NCBI RefSeq assembly: GCF_013820765.1
Contig: NZ_JABJVM010000002.1
Coordinates: 124,001 to 188,000, forward strand
Reading direction: 5' to 3'
DNA from: Paenilisteria rustica
Lineage (GTDB): Bacteria; Bacillota; Bacilli; Lactobacillales; Listeriaceae
Length of the DNA: 64,000 nucleotides
The notes beneath the pieces are model-generated. The model worked only from the letters and a program-made list of their open reading frames with translations, did no database searches and was not told the origin of the DNA. The translations under genes and the position numbers were made by a program. This document shows, piece after piece, positions 7,737 through 16,478 of the stretch. Every line of letters starts with the position of its first letter. The stretch's first letter is position 1.

Positions 7737-8258
7737 TTGCTAAAAAATTTCTCACCGGATAAAATGTTAACATCGCCATTTGGTATTACCGCGGACCAAT
7801 TGCGAAAAATGGGGAAAACGACGGTATTAACAGATCTAGACAATACGTTACTTGCTTGGGATCAGTTGGATGCGACCGACGAAATTTACAACTGGTTTCG
7901 GATTCTAGAAGAAGAGGGCATCAAGGTGATGATCGTATCAAATAATAATGAAGAGCGCGTGAAGCGTGTGGCGGTTGCAACGAAAATTCCATACTTGGCC
8001 AAGGCCAAAAAACCGCTAGCTGCCGCGTTTCAGAAAGCGCTGGCTGATCTTGGTTCGACACCAGAAGAAACGGTGATGATTGGCGATCAAATCATGACGG
8101 ACATCTTCGGAGGTAACCGCCAAAAATTAACGACTGTTTTTGTGCGCCCAGTCAAAGATACGGATGGCTTTGCGACGAAGTTTAACCGATTTATGGAACG
8201 CATTATTTTAAAAAGACTAGCTAAAAAATCAGAATTAAAATGGGAGGATTCTCTGTGA
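7737..8258 (+). CDS. yqeG: YqeG family HAD phosphatase
   Basis: 173 residues, HAD IIIA-type phosphatase. Motif I is TDLDNTLLAWD (about residues 26-36), motif II IVSNNNEERV, motif III around KARKP-like KAKKPLAAAF, and motif IV MIGDQIMTDIFGGNR. It is related to the Gep4 type of phosphatidylglycerophosphate phosphatase, so a role in phosphatidylglycerol synthesis is possible (inference). TTG at 7737 gives the family N-terminus MLKNFSPDKM behind AAAAGAGGTG; the GTG at 7728 lies inside that ribosome-binding site. First gene of the yqeG-yqeM run. Confidence 0.88.
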   Translation: MLKNFSPDKMLTSPFGITADQLRKMGKTTVLTDLDNTLLAWDQLDATDEIYNWFRILEEEGIKVMIVSNNNEERVKRVAVATKIPYLAKAKKPLAAAFQKALADLGSTPEETVMIGDQIMTDIFGGNRQKLTTVFVRPVKDTDGFATKFNRFMERIILKRLAKKSELKWEDSL

Positions 8259-9355
8259 CCGAAGAACTAAGATGTATTGGCTGTGGAGCCGTTATTCAAA
8301 CAACTGATAAAACCCAACCTGGCTATGCGCCAGAGTCTAGCTTAGAAAAAGAAGATATTATTTGCCAGCGTTGTTTCCGCTTGAAGCATTATAATGAAAT
8401 TCAAGATGTTCCGCTGACGGATGATGATTTCTTGAAAATTTTGAACCAATTAGGTACAAAACAGGCGTTAATCGTCTATGTTGTTGATATTTTTGACTTC
8501 GATGGCAGTTGGTTGCCAGGTTTGCATCGCTTTGTCGGTAATAATCCGGTACTACTTGTCGGAAATAAAGCCGATTTGCTACCAAAATCATTGAAACGCG
8601 AACGCTTGACACAGTGGATGCGCGGTCGTGCCCGTGAACTCGGACTAGCACCAACCGATTGCGTATTAGTAAGCGCTGAAAAAGGACAATCCTTTGATGT
8701 GTTACTTGAAAAAATTGAAGAAGAGCGCGCAGGTCGTGACGTATTTGTCGTAGGCTGTACAAACGTAGGTAAATCAACTCTTATCAACCGGATTATTAAA
8801 GTGGCAACTGGTGAAAATGACGTTATCACAACATCTCAATTCCCAGGCACAACGCTTGATAAAATTGAAATTCCACTTTCAGATGGTAGCGTTCTTGTCG
8901 ATACGCCAGGAATTATCAATCATCACCAAATCGCGCACGTTATCGATGCTAAGACGCTCAAACTTGTCTCTCCGAAAAAAGAAATCAAACCAGTGACGTA
9001 CCAATTAAACGAGGAACAAACGCTATTCTTTGGCGCATTGGCTCGATTTGATTACACGAGTGGTGGTAGACGATCGTTCGTCGTTTATACATCGAACAAC
9101 TTGATGATTCACCGCACGAAGCTTGAAAAAGCCGATAATCTATACGAAACACAAGCCGGAAAACTACTACAACCACCAGGCGAAGCGGATATCGAAACAT
9201 TACCGAAATTAGTGCCGTATCAATTTTCAGTTAAGGAAAAGGCGGACATCGTATTCTCAGGACTGGGTTGGATTACTGTTTTAGAAGGTGGCGCAAAAGT
9301 GACTGCTTGGGTTCCAGAAGGCGTAAGCGTAACTATTCGCCGCTCAATCGTGTAA
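8255..9355 (+). CDS. yqeH: Ribosome biogenesis GTPase YqeH (circularly permuted)
   Basis: 366 residues. An N-terminal zinc finger (CIGCG and CQRCF) precedes a circularly permuted GTPase domain: G4 NKAD (about residue 105) comes before G1 GCTNVGKST and the DTPG G3 motif. YqeH acts in 30S subunit assembly. GTG at 8255 follows GGGAGGA by 6 bases and overlaps the yqeG stop by 4 bases. The ATG at 8240 precedes the ribosome-binding site and is rejected. Confidence 0.93.
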   Translation: MTEELRCIGCGAVIQTTDKTQPGYAPESSLEKEDIICQRCFRLKHYNEIQDVPLTDDDFLKILNQLGTKQALIVYVVDIFDFDGSWLPGLHRFVGNNPVLLVGNKADLLPKSLKRERLTQWMRGRARELGLAPTDCVLVSAEKGQSFDVLLEKIEEERAGRDVFVVGCTNVGKSTLINRIIKVATGENDVITTSQFPGTTLDKIEIPLSDGSVLVDTPGIINHHQIAHVIDAKTLKLVSPKKEIKPVTYQLNEEQTLFFGALARFDYTSGGRRSFVVYTSNNLMIHRTKLEKADNLYETQAGKLLQPPGEADIETLPKLVPYQFSVKEKADIVFSGLGWITVLEGGAKVTAWVPEGVSVTIRRSIV

Positions 9356-9374
9356 CTAGGAGGCGAACTTCTGA

Positions 9375-10196
9375 ATGAAAGAGTTATATTGCGTTATCGG
9401 CAATCCAATCGCACACTCGCTTTCTCCAGTAATGCACACTGCTTTACTGGAGCAGAACCATCTAGATGCAAGCTATGTTCCGTTTTTGATAGAAAAACAG
9501 GAGTTTACTACAGCGATAGAAGGTTTGAAAGCGTTAGGAATTAGTGGATGCAACGTCACGAGTCCATTTAAAGAGGATATCTTGCCGTTTCTAGATGCGC
9601 TAGATTCCGAGGCCAAAGCATGTGGTGCCGTGAATACGATTGTTGCAAGAAATGGGCGTTGGACTGGCTACAACACGGATGGTATCGGTTATCTACAGGG
9701 TTTAGAGAGCATTCGAACTATCAATGAAACCGATCAGATTTTGATTGTTGGTGCAGGCGGCGCGAGTAAGGCGATTTTTCACGCTCTTATACACCATACT
9801 GATGCGTCGGTGACCGTTGCCAATCGAACACTTGAAAAAGCTGTTAAAATGGTTGCAGGGACGGCACATAGGGCTATTAGTTTAGCCGAAGCCGAGTCGC
9901 AACTTGCGGATTTCACCATCGTCATTCAAACCACATCATCTGGGCTTACAAAAGAAAATGCAGCTTTACCAATCAGGTTACACGATTTAACCGCTAGGAC
10001 TATCGTTTCTGACATTATCTACAATCCCGCCGAAACGCCATTTTTAAAAGAGGCGAAAGCACACGGAGCTATCACGCAAAACGGCTTACCAATGTTTATT
10101 AACCAGGCGGCGATTGCGTTCGAATTATGGACAGGGATAGAAGCAGATCGCGATCTCATGCGAAATATTGTATTGAAACAAGTAGGAGGAAAATAA
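9375..10196 (+). CDS. aroE: Shikimate dehydrogenase
   Basis: 273 residues. NADP-dependent reduction of 3-dehydroshikimate to shikimate in aromatic amino acid synthesis. The substrate-binding SLSPVMH (about 14-20) and NVTSPFK with catalytic Lys (about 65) are present, as are NTDGIGY and the Rossmann VGAGGASKAI. AGGAGG is upstream. The stop overlaps the yhbY start by one base (TAATG). Confidence 0.95.
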   Translation: MKELYCVIGNPIAHSLSPVMHTALLEQNHLDASYVPFLIEKQEFTTAIEGLKALGISGCNVTSPFKEDILPFLDALDSEAKACGAVNTIVARNGRWTGYNTDGIGYLQGLESIRTINETDQILIVGAGGASKAIFHALIHHTDASVTVANRTLEKAVKMVAGTAHRAISLAEAESQLADFTIVIQTTSSGLTKENAALPIRLHDLTARTIVSDIIYNPAETPFLKEAKAHGAITQNGLPMFINQAAIAFELWTGIEADRDLMRNIVLKQVGGK

Positions 10197-10486
10197 TGCT
10201 AACAAATGTACAAAAACGTTTTTTACGTAAAGAAGCTCACGATATCGACGCCATTTTTCAAGTTGGAAAAGGTGGTGTGTCGCCGAATTTAATTAAGCAC
10301 GTGGCAGAAGCCATTGAAGTTCGCGAGCTCATCAAGATTTCGATTTTACAAAATTGCGATCAACCAAAAGAAGAAGTTGCAGAAATGATTAGTTCACGTT
10401 CGGGGTCAGAGCTTGTGCAAGTTATTGGCCGCACAATCATTCTTTACAAAGAGTCACAAAATAAGAAACAAATCCAATTGCCGTAA
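10196..10486 (+). CDS. yhbY: YhbY/YqeI family RNA-binding protein (CRM domain)
   Basis: 96 residues, a single CRM domain: LRKEAHDIDAIFQVGKGGVSPNL holds the conserved GKxG loop, and the C-terminal part has IGRTIILYK. YhbY binds pre-50S particles in ribosome assembly. ATG at 10196 follows GGAGG in the end of aroE and overlaps its stop; an upstream in-frame start at 10127 lies well inside aroE and is not used. Context with yqeH and rsfS supports a ribosome-assembly cluster. Confidence 0.93.
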   Translation: MLTNVQKRFLRKEAHDIDAIFQVGKGGVSPNLIKHVAEAIEVRELIKISILQNCDQPKEEVAEMISSRSGSELVQVIGRTIILYKESQNKKQIQLP

Positions 10487-10501
10487 GAAGGTGTATCTGA
10501 T

Positions 10502-11071
10502 TTGAAAGCAAAAATCGGTATTTTAGGTGGTACATTTGATCCGCCACACCATGCCCATTTAATCATTGCCAACGAAGCGCGCATTCAACTTGGGCTTGAA
10601 AAAATTATTTTCTTGCCTAATGCCGCTCCCCCTCATAAGAAAGAAAGTGGCCTGACGAGTAATGCAGATCGCCTAAAAATGATCGAGCTTGCTATTACAG
10701 GCAATCCTTTTTTTGAAGTGGACGACCGTGAAATGCATCGCACTGGCAAGTCTTACACGTATGATACGATGATTGAAATGACAAAGGAGTTTCCAAATGC
10801 CGCTTTTTCCTTTATAATTGGCGGAGACATGGTTGAATATTTGCCAAAGTGGTATCATATTAATGAACTGATAAAGCTTGTGAACTTTGTTGGCGTCAAT
10901 CGACCGCATTACGATGAGGGAGCGCCTTACGATATAGAAGAAATAGAGGTTCCAGCACTGGACATCTCGTCTTCCATGTTGCGAGAACGTTTGGCAGCAG
11001 GATCGCCAATCGATTATTACGTTCCAAACAAGGTAAGTGAGTATATAAAGGAGCATCATTTATATGAATAG
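10502..11071 (+). CDS. nadD: Nicotinate-nucleotide adenylyltransferase
   Basis: 189 residues. Converts nicotinate mononucleotide and ATP to deamido-NAD. The nucleotidyltransferase motif GGTFDPPHHAHL (about residues 9-20) with HxGH-like histidines and the C-terminal ISSSMLRERL (ISSTxIR-like) are diagnostic. TTG start with AAGGTG upstream. Its end overlaps yqeK by 8 bases. Confidence 0.95.
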   Translation: MKAKIGILGGTFDPPHHAHLIIANEARIQLGLEKIIFLPNAAPPHKKESGLTSNADRLKMIELAITGNPFFEVDDREMHRTGKSYTYDTMIEMTKEFPNAAFSFIIGGDMVEYLPKWYHINELIKLVNFVGVNRPHYDEGAPYDIEEIEVPALDISSSMLRERLAAGSPIDYYVPNKVSEYIKEHHLYE

Positions 11072-11639
11072 AGAAGAAATTTTGGAAGCAGTCAAAGAAG
11101 CGATGCCGGAAAAACGTTTTATTCACACACTTGGCGTTGAAAAAACTGCACTTGAGCTTGCCGATCATTATAAAGTAGACCGAGATCAAGTGAGTCTTGC
11201 GGCGCTGTTACATGATTACGCGAAATATGCGGATAAAGAAGCTATGATGGCAGTCATGGTCGAGCAAAAAATGGATCCAAAACTATTCACCTACAATCAA
11301 GAACTATGGCACGCTCCCGTAGGCGCCTATTTTGCAGAAAGCAAGTTTGGCGTGACTGATGAACCGGTTTTGAAAGCCATTGCTTGCCATACAACAGGAA
11401 ATGCCGCGATGAGCACGATGGATAAAATCATCTACCTGGCCGACTACACAGAGCCAAATCGTTCTTTTCCAGGTGTATACAAGGCTCGCCGTCTATCCTT
11501 TGACTCTTTAGATAAGGCCATGTTATTTGCCCTGTCAAACACAATCACGTTTTTAATTACGAAGAGACAACCTATTTTTCCAGATACATTCGATGCTTAC
11601 AACTATTTTGCACGTTTACAAATTGAAGGTGAGGTATAA
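11064..11639 (+). CDS. yqeK: YqeK family HD-domain hydrolase (Ap4A hydrolase type)
   Basis: 191 residues with an HD domain: H at FIHTLGVE, HD pair in ALLHDYAKY (about residues 49-57), further histidines in LWHAPVGAY and ACHTTGN, and a later D in IIYLADYTEPNR. The YqeK family has been shown to cleave diadenosine tetraphosphate symmetrically to ADP. It overlaps nadD and is followed by rsfS after 3 bases, an arrangement common in Bacillales. Confidence 0.9.
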   Translation: MNREEILEAVKEAMPEKRFIHTLGVEKTALELADHYKVDRDQVSLAALLHDYAKYADKEAMMAVMVEQKMDPKLFTYNQELWHAPVGAYFAESKFGVTDEPVLKAIACHTTGNAAMSTMDKIIYLADYTEPNRSFPGVYKARRLSFDSLDKAMLFALSNTITFLITKRQPIFPDTFDAYNYFARLQIEGEV

Positions 11640-11642
11640 CTA

Positions 11643-11999
11643 TTGAAAAGTCATGATTTATTAATGTTAACCGTAAAAGCAGCGGACGATAAACGCGCAG
11701 AGGACATTCTAGCGCTGAATATGGAAGGACTATCCGCATTTGCCGATTATTTCGTCATTTGCCATGGTAACTCCGACAAACAAGTACAAGCCATTGCCCA
11801 AGAAATCAAAGAACAAGCGCACAAAAACGAGGTAGAAGTGAAACGATTAGAAGGCTTCGATGCTGCCAAATGGATCTTAATCGATTTAGGTGACGTCATC
11901 GTTCACGTTTTCCACAAAGATGAGCGCAGTTACTACAATCTTGAAAAACTATGGGGAGACGCGCCGTTAGAAGACGTACGCGCCGCCTTCACTGTATAA
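11643..11999 (+). CDS. rsfS: Ribosomal silencing factor RsfS
   Basis: 118 residues of the Iojap/RsfS family. It binds ribosomal protein uL14 and blocks 50S-30S joining when nutrients are low. Conserved stretches: DYFVICHGNSDKQVQAIA, VKRLEGFDAAKWILIDLGDVIVHVFH, and YYNLEKLWGDA. TTG start with GAGGT upstream. A weak G-U-rich hairpin followed by TTTTTT (about 12008-12033) separates it from the next gene. Confidence 0.95.
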   Translation: MKSHDLLMLTVKAADDKRAEDILALNMEGLSAFADYFVICHGNSDKQVQAIAQEIKEQAHKNEVEVKRLEGFDAAKWILIDLGDVIVHVFHKDERSYYNLEKLWGDAPLEDVRAAFTV

Positions 12000-12053
12000 A
12001 AGTAAAGAGGGGCTTTCATAGGCTCCTTTTTTCGTGGGAAGAGGGATAAAATT

Positions 12054-12785
12054 ATGAGTTATGAATATTTTCCGAATTTCTATGACGCTCTCATGGACGA
12101 GGAGCTGTACGACAACTGGTTTTCTTTTGCAACGCCCTATTTACCGAATAAAGGCGGAAAAGTGCTTGACGTCGCTTGTGGGACCGCTGAGCTGGCTGTC
12201 CGCTTGGCTAAACGTGGCTTTGAAGTCACCGGTGTCGATTTATCAGAAGAAATGTTGACCGTGGCCAGCGAAAAAGCGTTCCATGAAGAAGTTTCACTAT
12301 TATTATTACAACAAGACATGTCAGAAATGGAGAAGTTAGATACGTTTGATCTGGTCACATGCTTTTGCGATTCGCTTAATTATTTAGAAACAGAAGAAGC
12401 GGTGCACGGGACATTACGCAGCGTCTACGAAAACTTGAAAACAGATGGTGTATTCCTATTCGATGTCCATTCTGTTTACAAAATTGATGAGCTTTTCAAG
12501 GATTACAGCTATGGCGATAGTGATGAAGAAATTTCATGCATTTGGAATTCCTTTGAAGGTGAATTTCCGCATTCTGTAGAACACGAATTAACCTTCTTTA
12601 AACAAGGCTCAGACGGCAGTTACGATCGTTATGATGAGCTGCATAAAGAACGGACTTATCCAATTGATTGGTACAAAAAAGCGATACAGGCAGCAGGATT
12701 TCGTAAAATAAAAATTTGCGCTGATTTTACGGATTTTGAGCCTACTAAAACTAGTGAAAGAATCTTTTTCATATGCGAGAAATGA
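12054..12785 (+). CDS. yqeM: SAM-dependent methyltransferase YqeM
   Basis: 243-residue class I methyltransferase. Motif I is VLDVACGTAELAVRLAKRG (about residues 38-56), then GVDLSEEML and, further on, DLVTCFCDSLNYL. The substrate is not known. The gene is in the yqe run and closes it: a strong terminator overlaps its stop. GAAGAGGG upstream of ATG. Confidence 0.85.
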   Translation: MSYEYFPNFYDALMDEELYDNWFSFATPYLPNKGGKVLDVACGTAELAVRLAKRGFEVTGVDLSEEMLTVASEKAFHEEVSLLLLQQDMSEMEKLDTFDLVTCFCDSLNYLETEEAVHGTLRSVYENLKTDGVFLFDVHSVYKIDELFKDYSYGDSDEEISCIWNSFEGEFPHSVEHELTFFKQGSDGSYDRYDELHKERTYPIDWYKKAIQAAGFRKIKICADFTDFEPTKTSERIFFICEK

Positions 12786-12811
12786 CTTTTTATCGTCATT
12801 TCTCTTTTTTT
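12777..12811 (+). terminator. Terminator after yqeM
   Basis: GAGAAATGAC (12777-12786) and GTCATTTCTC (12795-12804) form a perfect 10-bp stem followed by a run of T. The left arm includes the yqeM stop codon. Confidence 0.9.
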
Positions 12812-12889
12812 ATGTTTTTGAGGTAGCAGAAGAGATAAAGGAAAAAGAACAAAGGGGGCGAATACTAATACTAAAGGCAGGTGATGAGC

Positions 12890-13504
12890 ATGTTAGAAAA
12901 ATGGCAAGCATATAAGAAATACATTATTGGCGCGGCGATTTTACTCATAGCCATAGGTTTCTTCTTTGTTACACAAAATCAAGAAGAAGCAGTTATTCCA
13001 ACAACTGCGGCTGCGAAAGAAGAACCAGTGAAGAGCGCTACCAAAGAGCAAGAAATAGTCTCGACTAAATCCCTCATAGTGGATGTGAAAGGTGCAGTTA
13101 ACAAGCCTGGTGTCTATGAACTAGCGCCTGACAGCCGTGTGAAAGATGCGATTTTAAAAGCAGGAGGACTCGCGCTGGAAGCTGATGTGAAATTGCTTAA
13201 TATGGCGCAAAAAGTGACAGATGAGATGGTTATTTATGCTGGGAAAGTAGGCGAGGAAGGCTTAGCGCCAGTCACAACAGCAAGTGCGGAGACAGGAAGT
13301 GCCGACAATGCGAAGGTTAACATCAATACAGCGGATGGGACGATGTTACAAACCATTCCTGGAATAGGAGCCGTGAAAGCCCAAGCCATTGTGGATTATC
13401 GTGAAAAGGAGGGGTTATTTACAACCGTTGCCGACCTGTCCAAAGTATCAGGAATTGGTGCTAAAACCGTAGAACGACTAAGTGAACATATTACAGTGGA
13501 GTAA
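12890..13504 (+). CDS. comEA: Competence DNA receptor ComEA
   Basis: 204 residues. A short cytoplasmic end and one membrane anchor (YIIGAAILLIAIGFFFV, about residues 11-27) are followed by a linker, an SLBB domain (VDVKGAVNKPGVYELAP), a second linker, and a C-terminal helix-hairpin-helix pair (NINTADGTMLQTIPGIG, LSKVSGIGAKTVERL) that binds double-stranded DNA. It delivers DNA to ComEC in transformation. The start could also be the ATG at 12884 or GTG at 12881; 12890 has the best spacing to AGGTGA. Confidence 0.9.
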   Translation: MLEKWQAYKKYIIGAAILLIAIGFFFVTQNQEEAVIPTTAAAKEEPVKSATKEQEIVSTKSLIVDVKGAVNKPGVYELAPDSRVKDAILKAGGLALEADVKLLNMAQKVTDEMVIYAGKVGEEGLAPVTTASAETGSADNAKVNINTADGTMLQTIPGIGAVKAQAIVDYREKEGLFTTVADLSKVSGIGAKTVERLSEHITVE

Positions 13505-13511
13505 TAAGCTA

Positions 13512-13541
13512 TTGACGAAGCGAATTCGAAAAGCATATACT
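13512..13541 (+). promoter_or_regulatory. Possible internal promoter before comEB
   Basis: TTGACG (13512-13517) and TATACT (13536-13541) stand 18 bases apart in the 70-base gap between comEA and comEB. It would let comEB be expressed apart from competence control. No transcript data are available. Confidence 0.45.
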
Positions 13542-13574
13542 AAAAGCATCAACTTCTTAAAAGGAGCGACAAAT

Positions 13575-14138
13575 ATGCAAAGAATAGCTTGGGATCAGTT
13601 TTTTTTGGCGCAAAGCCATTTAATATCTTCTAGGAGTACATGTACTCGCCTCATGGTAGGCGCAACGATTGTTCGGGATAAACGTATTATTGCAGGCGGC
13701 TATAACGGTTCCATTGCAGGTGGTGACCATTGTGATGAAGAAGGCTGCTATGTTGTAGAAGGACACTGTATACGTACGATTCATGCCGAAATGAATGCGA
13801 TTTTACAGTGTGCCAAGTTTGGAGCTTCCACAGATAATGCTGAAATGTATGTCACTCATTTCCCGTGTATCGCATGCTGTAAATCGATTATTCAAGCGGG
13901 AATTAAAGCGGTCTATTATGCGAAGGATTATAAAAATCATCCTTATGCGATGGAGCTTTTTGAACGTGCAGATGTGATTATCAAGAAAGTTCCTTTTGAT
14001 GAACACGTACTGAATAACACGGCTCAAATCGAACAAACAGTGATACAAACGGTGCAAGAAGTGCTCCAACAAGAAGCCGTATCAGAGGAAACCATTGCCC
14101 ACCTAGAAGATAAATTACGACAACAGTTTTTAAAATAA
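13575..14138 (+). CDS. comEB: Deoxycytidylate deaminase ComEB
   Basis: 187 residues. It deaminates dCMP to dUMP. Zinc ligands are in HAEMNA (about residues 70-75) and FPCIACCK (PCxxC, about 96-103); CTRLMVGATIV and GGYNG are typical of the family. The chosen ATG follows AAAAGGAGC. The open frame reaches back to 13482 over comEA, which is not the start. In B. subtilis the gene sits in the comE operon but is not needed for transformation. Confidence 0.93.
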   Translation: MQRIAWDQFFLAQSHLISSRSTCTRLMVGATIVRDKRIIAGGYNGSIAGGDHCDEEGCYVVEGHCIRTIHAEMNAILQCAKFGASTDNAEMYVTHFPCIACCKSIIQAGIKAVYYAKDYKNHPYAMELFERADVIIKKVPFDEHVLNNTAQIEQTVIQTVQEVLQQEAVSEETIAHLEDKLRQQFLK

Positions 14139-14144
14139 AGTGAG

Positions 14145-16406
14145 GTGAGGACTATAGAGCGTCTGTTTTTGACGATTACTGTAGCCATTATTCTCGCTGT
14201 AATATGTGTCTTTATTTCAATGAAGATCTTCCTGTTACTTGGCATCTTACTTATTGTATCGTTCTTATTTAAGCGAACCCAATTTGTAGTTTTTTTTAGT
14301 CTGACCATTGTAGCAGGAGTTTTTTTCTGGTTCTTTGATGACCAAAACCACTCCGTATTCCAAACTGGTGAAATAGATGGAACGGTTATCTTAAATGATG
14401 GTATCGTAATCGACGGAGATGCTTTTCGAGCGCAAGTTTTATATCAAGGAGAACGTTTTCAATTAAGTTATAAACTTGCGAGCGAACAAGAACAGAAACA
14501 ATTTATGAGCTTAAATTATGGAGATAAATTAAGCGTAAGTGGTGAGTTAATAGCACCAGAGAAGAATCGCAATACAGACCAATTTAATTACCAAGATTTT
14601 TTGTATCGAAAACAAGTGCATTGGCTAATGAAGGCAAGTTCTGTGCAGTCATTACCAGAAAAAAACGCTACGTGGTTGCATAGTTTAAAGAATTTCCGGA
14701 AATCTCAACTAAAAAAAATTGATACACTAATGGATTCGCAAATTGCGCCATATGTGGCTTCGTTGATTTATGGAGATCGTACATCTGTAGAGACTTCGGT
14801 TTATGAAAGCTATCAGCGCTTAGGTGTGGTTCATTTACTAGCCATATCAGGTCTACATGTTAATCTCATTATCTCTGGCTTTTTGATACTGTTCAGGCGT
14901 CTAGGATTTCAAATCGAGAAAACAGCTATAGTCATGATTTGTTTATTGCCACTTTATTGTCTGATGACCGGAGCAAATGCACCAGTAGTTCGAGCCGCTA
15001 TCATGACAATCTGCCTAATGGTAGGTAGGCTATCCCCAATACGTGTGACATCGCTCCAAGCCCTCTGTTTTAGCTTTATTTTTGTATTTCTTTTCAATCC
15101 TTATTGTGTCCTCGAAATAGGATTTCAACTCTCTTATGCTGTCTCCTTTTCTATCATCCTATCTGGGCGGAAAATCATGCGAAAAGTAACCTCTAATTTA
15201 TTAAGCTCTCTCTATATTTCACTCATATCAACTGTTTCAGGCATTGCAGTTATGAGCTATCACTTCTATGAATTTTCCGTTGTCGGTGTGTTTTTAAACG
15301 TTATTTATGTACCGCTGTTTACGTTTATATTGTTGCCATTAAGTTTTGTATCTATCTTTTTCTTAAACCTAGCACCAGTCCTTTTATTCATCCCGTCGAT
15401 GGTTATGAAAGTAGCCGTAAATATTTCAGAATCACTGGCGTCGTTATTGCAGGAAATACCGTTTACAACATGGGTAACAGGAAGGCCAGCCCCGATTTTA
15501 TTGGGGATCATTCTTTTATTTACTCTTTATTTTTTCAATCGTTGGGAGAAAACAGGAAAAATCTATCGTTACTTGATTCCAATTTGTCTATGCTTGGTTA
15601 TAGGAACAATCAATTTCACTGGGAAAGTATCTATGATTGATGTGGGGCAAGGCGACAGCATCCTCATTCAGCTACCTTGGAATAAAGGGACTTATTTAAT
15701 TGATGTCGGCGGACAAATGGCTTTCGACAAAGAAAAATGGGCAGAGCGTAAAGCGCCGTTTTCTGTGGGGAAGAATATCGTGACGCCTGTTTTAAAAGCC
15801 AAGGGTATTTCAAAGGTGGACAAACTAATTGTGACGCATAGCGACGCCGATCATATGGAGGGTCTGATAGATGTCGGCAAAGCGATTAAAATCAAAGAGC
15901 TCATTTATGCAGAAGGCGGCGAAACAAAAAACATCATGAAAAAAGCGTTGCAAGCTCTGCCAAACGTGCCAACAAAAGTTATAGTTGCTGGTTATAGCTG
16001 GGCAAAAGGCAATGCTACTTTCCAAGTCCTTAGTCCAACCGAAAGAGGAGAGGGCGGCAACAATGATTCTATCGTTATTTCTGCTGTACTGGATCAGAAA
16101 AAGTGGTTATTTACAGGAGATATTGAGAAAGAAGCGGAGCAGGCCTTGCTCGAAAATCCACTGATAGAAGCAGATATTCTAAAAGTCGGGCATCACGGTA
16201 GTAAAACCTCTACAATACCTGCATTTATAGACAAGGTTCAACCTGTTATATCGCTTATTTCTTGTGGGGTTGATAATCGTTTTGGGCATCCTCGAAAAGA
16301 AACGCTGGCTACTTTAGAGACCGCAGACAGCACGATTTATCGCACCGATCAGAACGGAGAGATAATCTATACCTTTTCAAAAGGATTTACCTTTGGGCTA
16401 GAATGA
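14145..16406 (+). CDS. comEC: Competence DNA channel ComEC
   Basis: 753 residues. It forms the membrane channel for single-stranded DNA. There are hydrophobic segments at the N-terminus, a soluble OB-like part, the Competence domain with HLLAISGLHVNLIISG and APVVRAAIMT (about residues 225-290), and a C-terminal metallo-beta-lactamase domain with THSDADHMEGL and VGHHGSKTS, the probable nuclease. The frame looks intact. The start is unclear: the GTG at 14145 has no well-spaced ribosome-binding site, while GAGGTGAGG at 14142-14150 precedes codons ATA, CTG and TTG. Confidence 0.92.
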   Translation: MRTIERLFLTITVAIILAVICVFISMKIFLLLGILLIVSFLFKRTQFVVFFSLTIVAGVFFWFFDDQNHSVFQTGEIDGTVILNDGIVIDGDAFRAQVLYQGERFQLSYKLASEQEQKQFMSLNYGDKLSVSGELIAPEKNRNTDQFNYQDFLYRKQVHWLMKASSVQSLPEKNATWLHSLKNFRKSQLKKIDTLMDSQIAPYVASLIYGDRTSVETSVYESYQRLGVVHLLAISGLHVNLIISGFLILFRRLGFQIEKTAIVMICLLPLYCLMTGANAPVVRAAIMTICLMVGRLSPIRVTSLQALCFSFIFVFLFNPYCVLEIGFQLSYAVSFSIILSGRKIMRKVTSNLLSSLYISLISTVSGIAVMSYHFYEFSVVGVFLNVIYVPLFTFILLPLSFVSIFFLNLAPVLLFIPSMVMKVAVNISESLASLLQEIPFTTWVTGRPAPILLGIILLFTLYFFNRWEKTGKIYRYLIPICLCLVIGTINFTGKVSMIDVGQGDSILIQLPWNKGTYLIDVGGQMAFDKEKWAERKAPFSVGKNIVTPVLKAKGISKVDKLIVTHSDADHMEGLIDVGKAIKIKELIYAEGGETKNIMKKALQALPNVPTKVIVAGYSWAKGNATFQVLSPTERGEGGNNDSIVISAVLDQKKWLFTGDIEKEAEQALLENPLIEADILKVGHHGSKTSTIPAFIDKVQPVISLISCGVDNRFGHPRKETLATLETADSTIYRTDQNGEIIYTFSKGFTFGLE

Positions 16407-16478
16407 TATTTCCACTTGCGCAAAGCTCGTTCTTGATTTACGATAGGGTAGAGATATGTCGGAAGGTGAGGGCGATTC

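Noticed and set aside
13482-13574. Upstream extension of ComEB into comEA
   Set aside because: The added residues are not family-like, and AAAAGGAGC with ATG 13575 gives the normal N-terminus.
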